From assembly GCA_014529385.2 (NCBI GenBank), contig CM043942.1, positions 23,304,491-23,364,490 on the forward strand: 60,000 bases of DNA, in the 5' to 3' direction. Both the position numbers and the translations under genes were made by a program. Of the stretch, positions 35,292-46,785 are shown in pieces. Origin of the DNA: Adiantum capillus-veneris. Its lineage: Eukaryota > Streptophyta > Polypodiopsida > Polypodiales > Pteridaceae. The number at the start of each line of letters is the position of its first letter. Position 1 is the first letter of the stretch. The notes below the pieces were generated by a model. That model searched no databases and had not been told where the DNA came from. It saw only the letters and a program-made list of their open reading frames with translations.

Positions 35292-36255
35292 AATCTCCTC
35301 TTGTTGAGCTTGAGAAACTCTATAAGGAGGTTTGTTAGGCGGTGAACTTCCTGGAAGGAGTTCAACTGCATGGTCATCATTACCTAGTTTAGGAGGTAGC
35401 TCACAAGGGATGTCGTCACAATAAAAACATCTTGAAACCCCTTGAGAAAATTGGATAACTCTAATTCCTTTTGGTTGCTTTTATTTTCTTTTGCTAAAGC
35501 ATTAGGTTCATTTTGAGAATCTTTATAAAAAATCATGTACACGGAAATAGAGCTCTTTATCGACTTGTTGAAAGCTGGTGTATGTACAATGGGGATAGTG
35601 TTACCCATTTCCTTAGCATCAATATACATGTCTTTTTCCCTGAACTTAAAGGAGATTCTCCTTTCAGGGTATTTAACATTGGCAGCCAGGGAATGGGAAT
35701 GGGAAACATATTCTTGATGGTGATCCTATTTAGTGCTCTATAGTCAACACACATATGATATCTGCCGTCTTTCTTTTGCACTAAGAGCACACGTGAGCAA
35801 AATGGAGATGAGCTAGGCCTAACCATGCCCTTCTCAACTAACTCATGCACTTGCCACATAATCTCCTCTTGTTGAGCTTGAGAAACTCTATAAGGAGGTT
35901 TGTTAGGCGGTGAACTTCCTGAAAGAAGCTCAATTGCATGGTCATCATTACCTCATTTACGAGCTAGCTCACAAGGGATGTCGTCAATAAAAACATCTTG
36001 AAACCCCTTGAGAAAATTGGATAGCTCTAATTCCTTTTGGTTGCTTTTATTTTCTTTTGCTAAAGCATTAGGTTCATTTTGAGAATCTTTAACAAAAATC
36101 ATGTACACAGAAATAGAGATCTTTATTGACTTGTTGAAAGCTGGTGTATGTACAATGGGGATAGTGTTACCCATTTCCTTAACATCTATATACATGTTTT
36201 TTTCCTTGAACTTAAAGGAGATTCTCCTTTCAGGGAATTTAACATTGGCAGCCAG
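35127..36255 (-). repeat. 565-bp imperfect tandem duplication in element A pol
   Basis: 35127-35690 and 35692-36255 are two versions of the protease-RT junction, offset by 568 bp. They differ at many positions (for example TCAACACACATATGATATC against TCGACACACATACGATATG), and element D has only one. The two copies are too different for a fresh duplication and point to recombination with a diverged relative. Confidence 0.85.
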
Positions 36256-36600
36256 GCAATCAAACCATGGTGCCCCTAGGATTACATCCTCATGCTTGAG
36301 AGGAGAGATAAAGAAGTCTTGTTTGTCCACATAGCTTTGGACATGAAGCCTCAATTTCCCGATTAAGGGAGTGACTGAAGCTTCCTGCCCCTTGAAAGCA
36401 CTGTCTACGGGTAGGACATCTCCCATCTCGTAGGCTTGTATGCCTAGCTTGGTGGCCAACTCTATATATATAAAATTGTGGGTAGAACCAAGGTCAAAGA
36501 CAATGAAAGCATCATGTTCTGTTACCTTTCCCCAAGCATGGCATAGAGGAGAGCCTTTGTGGTGAGTTTGGTGAGTCTCCTCCTCTTGGATTTCAACCAA
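35953..36600 (-). pseudogene. pol: Element A protease domain and RT linker
   Basis: A 215-codon frame has the aspartic protease motif FDLGSTHNFI, then GAPWFDCLAAN, and a linker rich in Lys/Asn/Glu up to DIFIDDIPCELA, ending at a stop where functional relatives read PPK. It is the better preserved of the two duplicated copies in this element. Confidence 0.8.
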
Positions 36601-38127
36601 GGTAGCTCTAGGAGGATCTTGGGGGTTGTTCTTTTGGGGACAAGCGCGGTACGCATGCCCTTGTTCGATTCACTTGAAACACCGGTTATCCTTGCGATAA
36701 TGCTCAAGCTCTTCAGGGGAGAGTTTGTTTTTACCTTTGTAAACTACCTTCTCTTTAGCTTTGTTGGAGTTGCCCTTAGGAGACTTTGGGACATTGTCCT
36801 TCCCCTTAGGCTCATTGGAACCCTTGTTTTCTGTGGGCTTATTGTTTCTTTTAGCCCCCGTTTGGAAATTAATTTGAGAGGCCACCATAGTATGGTGTAT
36901 TACGGCCGATATGGTACATGGCCTTTGGGAGTTGACATACTCTGCCATTTCTTCGGTTAAGCCCGCACAAAATTGTGGCTTTTTCTCTCCAAAATCCAAC
37001 TTTTTGAAGACAGTGGCTTTGAGTTGTAGGTCCCAAAACTTGTCTACATATTTGTGGATGGATTCATAGGGAGAGAGCTTTAAGCTTCGCCATTCGGTGA
37101 GTACTTTGTCTTTGGCATTGGTGGCCAAAAACTGCTTCACAATGGAAGCTCTTAAAGCTTTCCATGTTCGCGGAGCTTCACCATTGGCTCATAGGCTAGA
37201 CCACCATTGCCCGGAAGATTTCGGAAAGTGCATAGCTACATGGCATAGCTTAGAGGACTCCGTGAAGCCCGCATCTCCGAATGCCGCATCAAATTGTTGG
37301 ATAAAGGGCAAGACTTTGTGCGTAGCACCAAAGATGCCATCATAGGTAAGGAAAGAGATGCTCTTCCCTCCCTCTTTGAACTTCTTTAGCTTGGACGACC
37401 TCTTCCATGCGGCATAGGATTTCCTATGGCCTCTTATTTTTGATGGTTCAAAGGTTGCACCATCACTTTCTTCAGAAGGTGAAGAATTTGAGGAAGGTGG
37501 AGAAGAGGGTGACCTCTTTCTCGCCTTTTTCTTGTTTTGATCTTCATCATCTTCACCATCAGTTTCATAAGAGGAAGAGGATGAAGAAGATGGAGAAGAG
37601 GGTGTCCTCTTTCTCGCCTTTTTCTTCTCTTGCTTTTTATCATCCCTCTTTGAATTATGGTGTGGAGAAGGGTGCGATGGTCTTCTCCGCTTTGGTGGTG
37701 ATGGAGAGCATTTAGCCCGCCGTCTTCGTGGAGCCATCTCCGTCGAGGTGGCGGGAGACTCACTTATTTCTCGTTCCATCGGTGGAGGCTCTTGAGTTCT
37801 CCTTTGGGAAGGAGATGCATCATCAAGAAGTAAATTCTTGAGCCCTTCGTATGGATTCTCTTCTTCCTCCCAAATCGGAGAGAGACCTTTTTTGGAAGTC
37901 TCACAAGGAGGCTTCCTAGGTGTTCTCTTGTCATGGTGGTGAGCTTGGAGAATCCCATGAGCATGGAGCTGCTGTTGCACTTCACTTTGGAGAGATTGAT
38001 TGCCCATGGCTTGTTGAAGCTTAGAAACAAGATAGTTAACAAGCATCGGAGCATCATTAGTAGCTTGCTCTTTAGCAAAATCAAAGTTATCAACATTAAT
38101 TTTACTCTCTTTACTATTGTCAGCCAT
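36601..38127 (-). pseudogene. gag: Element A gag with zinc knuckle
   Basis: It starts MADNSKESKINVDNFDF at 38127. An N-terminal coiled region is followed by an Arg/Lys/Pro/Ser-rich stretch with a Ser run and acidic repeats, then the gag core (FDAAFGDAGFTESSKL, SGQWWSSL). A TGA at 37189 replaces an Arg codon. The frame continues with EWRSLKLSPYESIHKYVDKF and CAGLTEEMAEYVNSQRP. The zinc knuckle RCFK*IEQGHAYRACP has its second Cys codon (TGC) changed to TGA. Both stops are single-base changes relative to element D. Confidence 0.85.
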
Positions 38128-38516
38128 TCTAACAACTTTTAAGTGTACTTTGGCACTTCAAGCCTCTAGTTGCTACTCCTATTTACCCCTTTAGAAAAAG
38201 CACTCAAGGTACTGTACCCGTGGTTCGAATACCATTGATTGCAAGGAATAGAAGAGAGGGTCGTTCAACACCAAAAAAACACCGGTTCTTGTCAAGATGC
38301 TAATACTCAATAGTGGTTAAGCCATAGGCAAGCCCTGTAGGACTCCACTATTAAGACCATAGCTCTCGACGGTGATGCCCCGTTAGCTGCACAAAGGCAA
38401 GCGCATTGCAAGGTTGAAAAATCCCTATTCTACTTACTCACATGCGATTAATAATACCAACCATTTATAGCTAGCTTGAGGACCTCCCTTCTTGAGCAAG
38501 AAAAGAGAAACCTTGT

Positions 38517-38528
38517 GCTCTGATACCA
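38517..38528 (-). promoter_or_regulatory. Primer-binding site of element A (tRNA-Met)
   Basis: The minus strand reads TGGTATCAGAGC, one base after the 5' LTR. Confidence 0.9.
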
Positions 38529-38529
38529 A

Positions 38530-39636
38530 TGTAAGATTTAATGGGCTAAAAACTTGTGTGTAGCGGAAATTAGCATGAACATAGTGGGCATTTCATTAGA
38601 ATAAATTCCTAATGAGAATTGCAAGAGTGCTTGGGTGGAGAGAGCAACAAAAAGCATAACACCTAGATAGATAGCATGAACAATACTTTCAAAAGAGAGA
38701 TAAATTAAGCTATTGACAACAGTTGAGTTGAGGACCAGATTTACATGGAGAGGTCCCCCCTCCAAAAGGCTTTGTATTATGGTTTCTCCCATCAAGAGAG
38801 ACATTGTACAATACAATTCTTTGTGTTCCTTCAAGACTAGCTAGTGCAATGAAGATGAAAGCTTCATGCACTAAGAAAAACACTTATCAAACACAACATC
38901 AATTCTCCCCTATCTCAGACCCAAGACCTCACACACCTTCGAAGATGGTGAGAGCTAGCAGGGTATGAGAGTAGATTGAGAGGAAGTAGGAGTATTCTTA
39001 CGAGAAAGATGTACATATCCTCACATAATCACTCATATTAGCATAGCTTAGCTTAGTAATTCGCATGGTAGAAGAGATGAGCATGCATTGAAGCTTGGAT
39101 CTTGGTTGGATTTGCATCACAAAGCCAAGAGTTGTTTGTGTAGGCCTCCCTTCTCACAAGCTTGGAGTAGGTGGTAAGCTTTCCATTAAAGCTTGAGAAG
39201 GAGAGAGAGTCCTCTTTACTTCACACATGACATTGTGTGAGTGTGTGTGTGTGTGTGACTTTCTCTCTCATCCCCTACAAGCAAGGCTCGCCCCCTCCTA
39301 TGTAGGGATTTGTAAAGACTTTTGGGACACACACAAAGCATCCAATTCCCCCCATGGTTGACCTTTGGACACAACCTTTGAATTTTGGAACCTTAGCATT
39401 TTGGAAGTCTTAATGGGCTGAACCTTAGGGTCTTTTTAGCCCATTGTTGCACATGGCTCTTTTGCAGATGGCCCCCCCTTTGGATCCCTATTTTCAATTC
39501 TTTGGATCCCTAATGTGGCCGGTCTGCTAGCTTAACCAATATTCTAGCTTTTTCTCCCCTGGCACTTCCCCATATTAAATGATCAGTTCAACATGAGAAA
39601 ACCATTTAGGAGAATTAGATATTGATTATTATGACA
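38530..39636 (-). repeat. Element A LTR, right copy (5' LTR)
   Basis: It begins TGTAAGATTTAATGG and ends GATTATTATGACA. It contains a (GT)n at 39237-39256 at the point where element D LTRs carry about 430 extra bases. Confidence 0.9.
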
Positions 39637-40725
39637 AGTGCTCACCCATGTGATGTGATTTGGACTATGGTTTACGGTTTTGGATTTGGATCATGAAGTG
39701 ATCAAGGTGGTTTATGGTAGACGTGTAACGGTAGGGACCCTGTACAGTCTAGCTGGTTGAAAAGATTGTTTGTGCATATGGGAAGTGCTATTGTGATTGG
39801 ACTCACATGTTATGTTTCTCATGGCAGTGTCACTACAAGACTAGAATCACCTACATCGCTTAGCCTTAGACTAAAGGGTCGTTGACATGGGGCTTTGCTG
39901 GATCGGGGGTGTTGCCTAGGTCTTTTTCTTTTTGTTAGGCTCATCTTCACGGTTAGTGCATCGGGAGTTGAATGACCTACACGGCTAACGCGTCGGGGAT
40001 TCTACCTTGGCTTTGCCTAAACACCTGGTGCTGGGCATTGAAGAGGCATGGCGCCTAAACTGGTATGGTTGGTGTTGATACCCTACCACCTTTGGGTACT
40101 TGGGATCCTTTCAGAGCTCGGGTTCATGGAGGGAGGCAAAGCGGCCTCAGTCCATGTTTGGCTCATGTAGGTTGGAGGTGTTCTGGCTCGCTCTCGACGA
40201 AGTGAAATTATCTCTATCCATAGTAAAGAGGAAGTGGATGGGTGGACCGCTCAATCCCTACACATGGTCTAGTGCTCTACTAGTTATTTTTTCATAAACT
40301 TTTTGTAGATATGGTATAACCATATTTTGTTGTTGCATTAATACATGGTTGCTTGTTCCATTTAGAAGGGACATTTAAAGATCCTCTGTTGTCATTTCCT
40401 CACGTCTCTGTGCACTCTATTTCACCCTCCACTATATTCTTTCTCTCTCTCTCTCTTCTCGCAACGCGGTGTATGCATATATTCACCCTCCACAATGTTA
40501 TTTTTTTTCTTGAGTACGCTTTTACTCATAACACCCATTCAAGGTAGCACTAGTCGCTAGGTACCTCTGGATGCAGTCTAGCTCATGGCCTAAACTCCAT
40601 GCTTGGTCAGACACTGTGAAATCATCCTCTATGCAAATGCTTCCGCAACTCTGACATATATTGAAATTGTATAAAGGTGTATGTTGTATATTTTGTTCAT
40701 AGAGCCCCGAGAGGGATATCTCTTA
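39637..40725 (+). repeat. LTR3, 3' segment (after element A)
   Basis: It starts AGTGCTCACCCATGTGATG and aligns with 6510-7620 and 19930-21069. It ends GAGGGATATCTCTTA, where the last C of the usual CA end has become T. The (CT)n tract is reduced to about 7 units. No primer site follows, so this is the outer end of the tandem. Confidence 0.85.
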
Positions 40726-42384
40726 CCAACAAACCAAAATTTTGATATGACCAAAAAGCCCTCATAATTATGTGGATTACGACAAGGAATTAGATTTGTC
40801 ATCAATGAGAACAAAGTATCTGTGATGCTCCTTGCAAATTCCATGATTGTGACGTGTGCCAATAGCCACGGTTTTGGCCATCTCTTTTGCGTACACCATC
40901 AAAACACTTTCATAGAAAGATAACATGTTGTCAATGTCCACCATCCGATAAGATCAAAGTTATGCATACCGTATATTTTGATAAATATAGCACAATCTAT
41001 GGTAATGTCAATAGTAAAAAGGATGGCCTAGGTACTAATCCATGTATGCACAATTTAGAAAGCAACAATGCAATGTCTAAGTCTAGCCAAAAGAAAAATC
41101 TCACTAGTGATCAAAGGGGGTTGACGCTAGATGGGATGTCACCCTCATCCTCCACATCAATAAAATTGGAAGTTGTCTCATCTATGCTATTGTTTCAAAG
41201 TGAAGGTTACACATATCTAGTTATAATGCAATCATCACTATCCAATGTAGCGCAAACATGATCTATAGCCGAGAAACCTCCTAGAATGAGAGCAGTGCCA
41301 TAGCCAGGATCTATACATACACCTCCAATTCAACTTAAAAGATCAACGAAGAAAGCACTGAATGTGTGATTCCACTGAATGGAACCATTCAAAGCAGCCC
41401 CCCCATGAAGATCTAGCATGGGATGTCTCAGACATGTAGTGTTGGCTATATGGGTCAAGAGTCACCAACACCAAATTATGAAAGTGTGCGTACTCTCTAC
41501 AACATGTCAAGATGGTTTTGAACCATCTTGATGCATCATGATAAAATAAAACTAGTAGTGATACTCCAATAAGAAGTACAGCAAGAATAACGTGATCATA
41601 AAAAGAACATTGATTATGAATTTGTAACAACCTAAATAAAAGCAATACTTCTGTGTGCCATCCAAACTCTTGACGAACTTGTATGCAGAGTGATATAGTA
41701 CCACAACATGGAAAGCCCTATAGTTTGTAAAGACCAACACACCCTCGTAACCCATCCACTAATATCTCTTGCACTTTATTTTGGAACGTTAAATACTTCA
41801 CAAAATAACAACGCACGAGATGATAGCAATGTCATCCATGATGGATGTACAAGGTGAACTCATGATTGCACATGGTCCTTTGTGTAAATATCCTAAGTTG
41901 GCACATAAGGCGATGTGCAATCCACATTGAATGGAAAGTCAAGGAATATGAAATATGTAGCTCCCCATGAGATAGGCCTCCCACCATGAGTGCAGTGAAC
42001 CTCTTTTGAGTGAGCTAATATAAGGTATTCATGGAGAGGGATCAAAGTAGGAGAACAAATTCTTACTCTAAACCCAATGATATTAGTATATAATGTAGAG
42101 CAAAGACATAGCTCCAATCCTTTGTACATATAAGGTCCTCATGGAGAGGGATCAAAGCAGGAGGACAAATTCTTAATTTAAATGCAACTAATAATAGTAT
42201 ATAATGTAGAGCAATGACATAGCTCCAGTCCTTTGTACGCATGCCAGGACAAGTGACAAAATCCCACTATGAAAATCTCTAAGTGTTTACCACCTTGTTT
42301 TAACTTGTTTTGTAGAGAGAAGGTGCCAATTCAAGTAGAGAAACAAGAGAGAGGAGGGTGGGGGTTTTTTTTGTGTTTAAAATA
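40726..42384. other. Unassigned DNA between the tandem retrotransposon and the CACTA region
   Basis: Only short unconvincing frames on both strands. It contains a 110-bp tandem pair at 42019-42238. I recognise nothing else. Confidence 0.4.
42019..42238. repeat. 110-bp tandem duplication
   Basis: Two copies start at 42019 and 42129, sharing ATGGAGAGGGATCAAAG, AGTATATAATGTAGAGCAA and ATAGCTCCA, with scattered differences. Confidence 0.85.
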
Positions 42385-42480
42385 TTAGCGCGACTGTTTT
42401 TGCTATTATTACCACGTGTACTATCGCTGTTATTACCGCGTATATTACCGATGTTATATCCGACAACCAAATTTAGCGCC
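42385..42480. repeat. Subterminal-type repeat cluster, left side of the CACTA region
   Basis: Short reiterated motifs such as TATTACCGCG, TATTACCACG and TATTACCGATG occur. The same motif (TATTACCGCG) recurs on the far right at 59669. CACTA elements typically carry such clusters just inside their ends. A terminal CACTA was not securely identified. Confidence 0.4.
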
Positions 42481-42484
42481 TAAA

Positions 42485-42544
42485 CTTTCAAATTCTGGCT
42501 TAAACCCCCCCCCCCCCCCCCCCCCCCCCCCTTTCAAATTCTGG
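42485..42544. repeat. C27 homopolymer flanked by a 14-bp direct repeat
   Basis: CTTTCAAATTCTGG occurs at 42487-42500 and 42531-42544, on either side of 27 consecutive C (42505-42531). It may be a real slippage site or an assembly artefact. Confidence 0.8.
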
Positions 42545-42598
42545 TGTTTCCCTCCTCTCAATAAAAATTAAACAATATTGTATATAATTCTCAATTTT

Positions 42599-42603
<5 letters not shown>

Positions 42604-42649
<46 letters not shown>

Positions 42650-42655
42650 GGGGGA
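42604..42655. repeat. (GA)n-(G)n microsatellite
   Basis: GA units followed by a G run of about 15. A smaller relative lies at 42755-42782. Confidence 0.9.
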
Positions 42656-42861
42656 GAAGGAGGCGGGGGATATAAGATTACACTTGGTTACAACTGCAAT
42701 AATCATTGTCAATTGATTAACATAATTGAGCATATTCTCAAATCTAAAGAGAGGAGGGGGGGGGGGGGAGAGAGAGAGAGAGATGAATGGATTACACGAC
42801 CAAAAAAATTCAACTGCAAAATGTTTATGAATCATCTTCCAAAAGATCTCTACATGAAGAA

Positions 42862-44281
42862 TCATCCAAAATTGATGTTTGTGGATGCATTGCTTTCATC
42901 ATCTTCAAGTTCGTCATCCTCCATCTCATCATCTATATCATCATGACAATCACCCTCGCTAAGACTTGTTGCCGTTGGACTTGATTCATCGACCTCTCTC
43001 TCCTTTGTTTCCACCTCATCCAAAGTCGGAGGTGGAAGAGGGTCGAAGATAGTCTCCACTTCATTAGTGGAAAAAATGGTTCTCCCGTGAGGTGTTACGG
43101 GAATGACCAACCAAAGTTTTGGTTGGTGGACTGCCTGGGATATAGATGACCTATAAAATAGAAGCTCAAAGTGAGTAACATTGGTATAACTAACGCTACA
43201 AGCAAATAAGAATAAAAAAAAAACATGTCACTCACCTCCTCACAATTGCGCGATAAAACTAAATTGTCATACCTCCCTGTGTAATGCACACTAGAGTCCA
43301 CAATGTAGAGGCCATTCTCATGTCGTCTAGACACATTTGCAAACCACTTGCACTCGAAGATGAAGGTATGAAAGGTTCTAAAATTAACCTTTAGTATCCT
43401 TTCAATAGTTCCGCAGTACCTGGCTTCATCACCGTCTATGTCAAAGTTACCCATGATGGCACAATCCATGGTGGTTCTACGCTCGTCAATGTGGCGCGTA
43501 CGAAAGTGACAACCCTTTGACCACAAAGGCACTAAAAAATAGACAAATATATTAATTTATCAAATACATATTAAAGATAGTTTCAAGAAATAGCGTTACA
43601 ATATGGTTTAGGTATATGAGTACTCTACATTTGGTACGCAACCTCGTGCATACTCCCATTCTTTGCTGGTGATGTCTTCTCCACGCGCTTTTGCTTCGGT
43701 CATTCTCTCATGAATCCACTCTACACTAATGAGATCTGGAAAACATGCGAGGTGTCTAGGCACTGGGGGTGCCCTCCTTGCTTGTTTCCATGCTTCCCTT
43801 GCAAACGCCTTGCCTTTGCCACTGTCCACAAGACCACCCACTTGGTCATAATCTTTGCATTGAGAATGCAAAAGTTATCGACCACTCGAGATAGATTCAT
43901 ATCCATGTTAAGTAATTTCCCCTTTCCACTTGGCAAGTATGAAGTCATCCTTGCATCTTCCTCGTCTGACCACATGCGAGGCATTGAAGGATCAACTTGT
44001 GCCAAATACTATGATATGTAAACAAATTCCTCTTGAACAATCCACCCTTTGGCCATACATGCCTCTGGTTGAGACCGAAGCCACACAAAATCTTTGAGAG
44101 TCTTTAAAAACCTCTCTAAGAAGAACATCCATCGTGTGTACAATAATCCCCAAATAGTGATCTCCTCCACCACGTGAACCAAGAGGTGAATTTGACTAAG
44201 AAGGACCGATCGAGGAAATGCATGTTTAATGGCACACACAATTTCTGTTGCAAGTGTTTGAGAAGTAGGGATAACATCTAT
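42862..44281 (-). pseudogene. CACTA TNP2 transposase, C-terminal exons (DUF4218 and DUF4216 regions)
   Basis: Upstream of 44009 the exon encodes the DUF4218 region: FPRSVLLSQIHLLVHVVEEI, YTRWMFFLERFLKTLK, GWIVQEEFVYIS. One TAG then replaces a codon before YLAQVDPSMP. After a frameshift near 43860 and an intron, 43532-43250 encodes the DUF4216 region (YCGTIERILKVNF, TFIFECKWF). The last intron begins GTGAGT at about 43235 and ends TATAG at about 43150. The final exon has an acidic tail rich in Asp/Glu (43005-42880). The N-terminal part of the gene resumes to the right of element D. TNP2 is the catalytic DDE-type transposase of CACTA elements. Confidence 0.8.
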
Positions 44282-45798
44282 TGTAACATTTAATGGCCTA
44301 AAAACTTGTGTGTAGCGGAAATTAGCATGAATATAGTGGGCATTTCATTAGAATAGATTCCTAATGAGAATTACAAGAGTGCTTGGGTGGAGAGAGCAAC
44401 AAAAAGCATAACACCTAGTTAGATAGCATGAACAATACTTTCAAAAGAGAGAGAAATTAAGCTATTGACAACAGTTGAGGATCAGATTTTCATGGAGCTG
44501 GTCCCCCCTCCAAAAGGCTTTGTATTATGGTTTCTCCCATTAAGAGAGACATTGTACAATACGATTCTTTGTGTTCCTTCAAGACTAGCTAGTGCAATGA
44601 AGATGAAAGCTTCATGCACTAAGAAAAACACTTATCAAATACAACATCAATTCTCCCCGGTCTCAGACCCAAGACCTCACACGCCTTCGAAGATGGTGAG
44701 AGCTAGCAGGGTATGAGAGTAGATTGAGAGGAAGTAGGAGTATTCTTACGAGAAAGATGTACATATCCTCACATAATCACTCATATTAGCATAGCTTAGC
44801 TTAGTAATTAGCATGGTAGAGGAGATGGGCATGCATTGAAGCTTGGGTCTTGGTTGGATTTGCATCACAAAGCCAAGAGTTGTTGGTGTAGGCCTCCCTT
44901 CTCACAAGCTTGGAGTAGGTGATAAGCTTTCCATTAAAGCTTGAGAAGGAGAGAGAGTCTTCTTTACTTCACACATGAGATTGTGTGAGTGTGTGTGTGT
45001 GATAATGCCTTGCAAAAATCAGCCCCCTCTCTCTCTTGGTCGACCCCTCTTGCTATTTGCTCATGCTACCCTCTCATTGGACCTCCCTAAGGCTAGCCAA
45101 TGACAATTAAGCAGCATTAGCGATAGCCTTCTGACTAAACTCTCATTGGACCCCTTTGCCTCTTGGCCAATAGGAATTAGGCAAGCCATTGGGCTGTTGA
45201 ATGCTCATTGGACCCCTTGGGAGACTGTCCAATAGTCTTCTAGAGGACTTAATTCTCATTGGTTCTTTTATTAAGTGTTATTAAATTAATTAAACTAGAT
45301 TTACTCTAGCCTAATTCTCATTGGTCCACCTCCAAGGCCATCCAATAGCAATTGGGTACACCTTGTGGGCATCTGGCCTAGGGAGTTGACATGTGTCCCT
45401 CATTCCCTTTGTGTAAAGGGAGATTGTGTGTGTGTGTGTGTGGCTTTCTCTCTCATCCCCTACATGCAAGGCTCACCCCCTCTTAAGTAGGGATTGTAAA
45501 GACTTTTTTGTACACACACAAAGCATCCAATTCTCCTATGGTTGACCTTTAGACACAACCTTTGAATTTTGGAACCTTAGCATTTTGGAAGTCTTAATGG
45601 GCTGAACCTTAGGGTCTTTTTAGCCCATTGTTGCACATGGCTCTTTTGCAGATGGCCCCCCCTTTGGATCCCTATTGTGGCCAGTCTGCTAGCTTAACCA
45701 ATATTCTAGATTTTTCTCCCCTGGCACTTCCCCATATTAAATGATCAGTTTAACATGAGAAAATCATTTAGGAGAATTAGATATTCATTATTATGACA
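44282..45798 (-). repeat. Element D LTR, left copy (3' LTR, 1517 bp)
   Basis: It starts TGTAACATTTAATGG and ends TTCATTATTATGACA. It contains the block GATAATGCCTTGCAAAAATC to GTGTGGCTTTCTC (about 45000-45450) that is missing from element A LTRs and is bounded by GT repeats on both sides. Confidence 0.9.
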
Positions 45799-46104
45799 TT
45801 ACCTCTCTCTTGAAATCATAGTCGTCCTCGACTATGGTGTAGAGAAGATAAATCATATTCATGAGTCCTTTTCTTAGCGGGTAGAGGATGCCTATGTTAC
45901 CCTACGACATCATTCCAGAATGGATGACTAGTCCATTTGGTGCTTGAGAGCCTGAGGCTACCGCAAGCATGTCTGCACATTAGTCCTATCAATCTTCCAT
46001 AGTAGAGTGACAAGCTCTACTTCATTTTTGTGCACAATAAAGAAAAAAAAAAGAGGTCTTATAAGACAAAAACTTTGTTCATTTTTAACATTTTGTACAT
46101 TTTC
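45799..46104 (-). other. Element D 3' untranslated region with polypurine tract
   Basis: Minus strand CAAGAGAGAGGTAA directly before the LTR at 45799-45812. The rest is AT-rich without genes and matches 32276-32630. Confidence 0.6.
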
Positions 46105-46785
46105 TTACCCTTGGGAAGCATTGTAAGCATTGACAAGGTTTAGGTTATCCTTTAATTGTATGCCTTGCATCCATCTAGCATCTTCAAAAGGATAATTCTT
46201 AAACTTAATAAGATATCTTCGGATAGTCTTACCGCCTTTTAGTACCTTGTCTTCATGTCGGAGAATGGACTCGGGCTACATCACCTCTTCTTGGTCCTCG
46301 ATGTCCAGTGGGTCTTCAATAGTTGGTTCTTGAGGTGGATCTCCTTTGTAAGGCTTTAATAGGCTCACATGGAAAGCATTGTGTATCAGCCAATGATTGG
46401 GCAACTTGAGTTGATAGGCCATCTCATTGATTAGCCTAAGAATCTGGAAGGGACTATAGTACCTTTTTGCTAGTTTAGCATAGTACATTTTGTGTGTCAT
46501 CGGATTCTTGCCCGTCGTGTGCCTTAATTGAGCCTTGGGAAACTTTAATAAGACCCAATCATTTTCTTTAAAGGTTTGGGCTCTTCTATGCTTGTCAGCA
46601 CAACAACCTTTTGCCTTTGCTGTGAGATAGAGATAACATCCTTAATCTTTTGAAAAGATTATTGTAGGTCCCGGCTTTACTCATCTGCAGCGAAGATCTT
46701 CCCATGTACCTTAAGTAGCAAGGGACTTTTTGATCTTCCCTCAATTACCTCAAAAGGTGCTTTTCCCGTGGAAGTATGTACAATG
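46105..46785 (-). pseudogene. pol: Element D integrase C-terminus and chromodomain
   Basis: The frame [17 protein letters not shown] to [17 protein letters not shown] is the integrase C-terminal barrel. It ends at a TAG (near 46275) in the sequence EEVM*PESIL, the same position as the stop in element A. Beyond it the chromodomain can be read (HEDKVLKGGKTIRRYL, KFKNYPFEDARWMQ) to TAA at 46105. Confidence 0.85.

Larger units (their letters stand above)
31172..39636 (-). mobile_element. Element A: chromovirus nested in LTR3, 8.5 kb, minus strand
   Basis: LTRs of 1104 bp (31172-32275) and 1107 bp (38530-39636) flank gag-protease-RT-RNase H-integrase-chromodomain on the minus strand. Target duplication AGTGC lies left (31130-31134, inner copy AGTTC) and right (39637-39641). 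Removing the element restores the LTR3 sequence GTTGGGTGGAGTGCTCACCC, as seen uninterrupted at 6490 and 19930. The near-identity of the two LTRs suggests a young insertion. All genes carry stops or frameshifts. Confidence 0.92.

Noticed and set aside
37407-37715. Phe/Ser-rich frame on the plus strand opposite element A gag
   Set aside because: Shadow of the Ser/acidic low-complexity part of gag. The same shadow appears at 50296 in element D.
40887-41261. 124-codon plus-strand frame
   Set aside because: Low-complexity Ser/Lys composition, no motif, no start context and no neighbours that support it.
42266-42280. CACTATGAAAATC as the left end of the CACTA element
   Set aside because: It has CACTA, but there is no matching inverted copy at the right and no 3-bp duplication.
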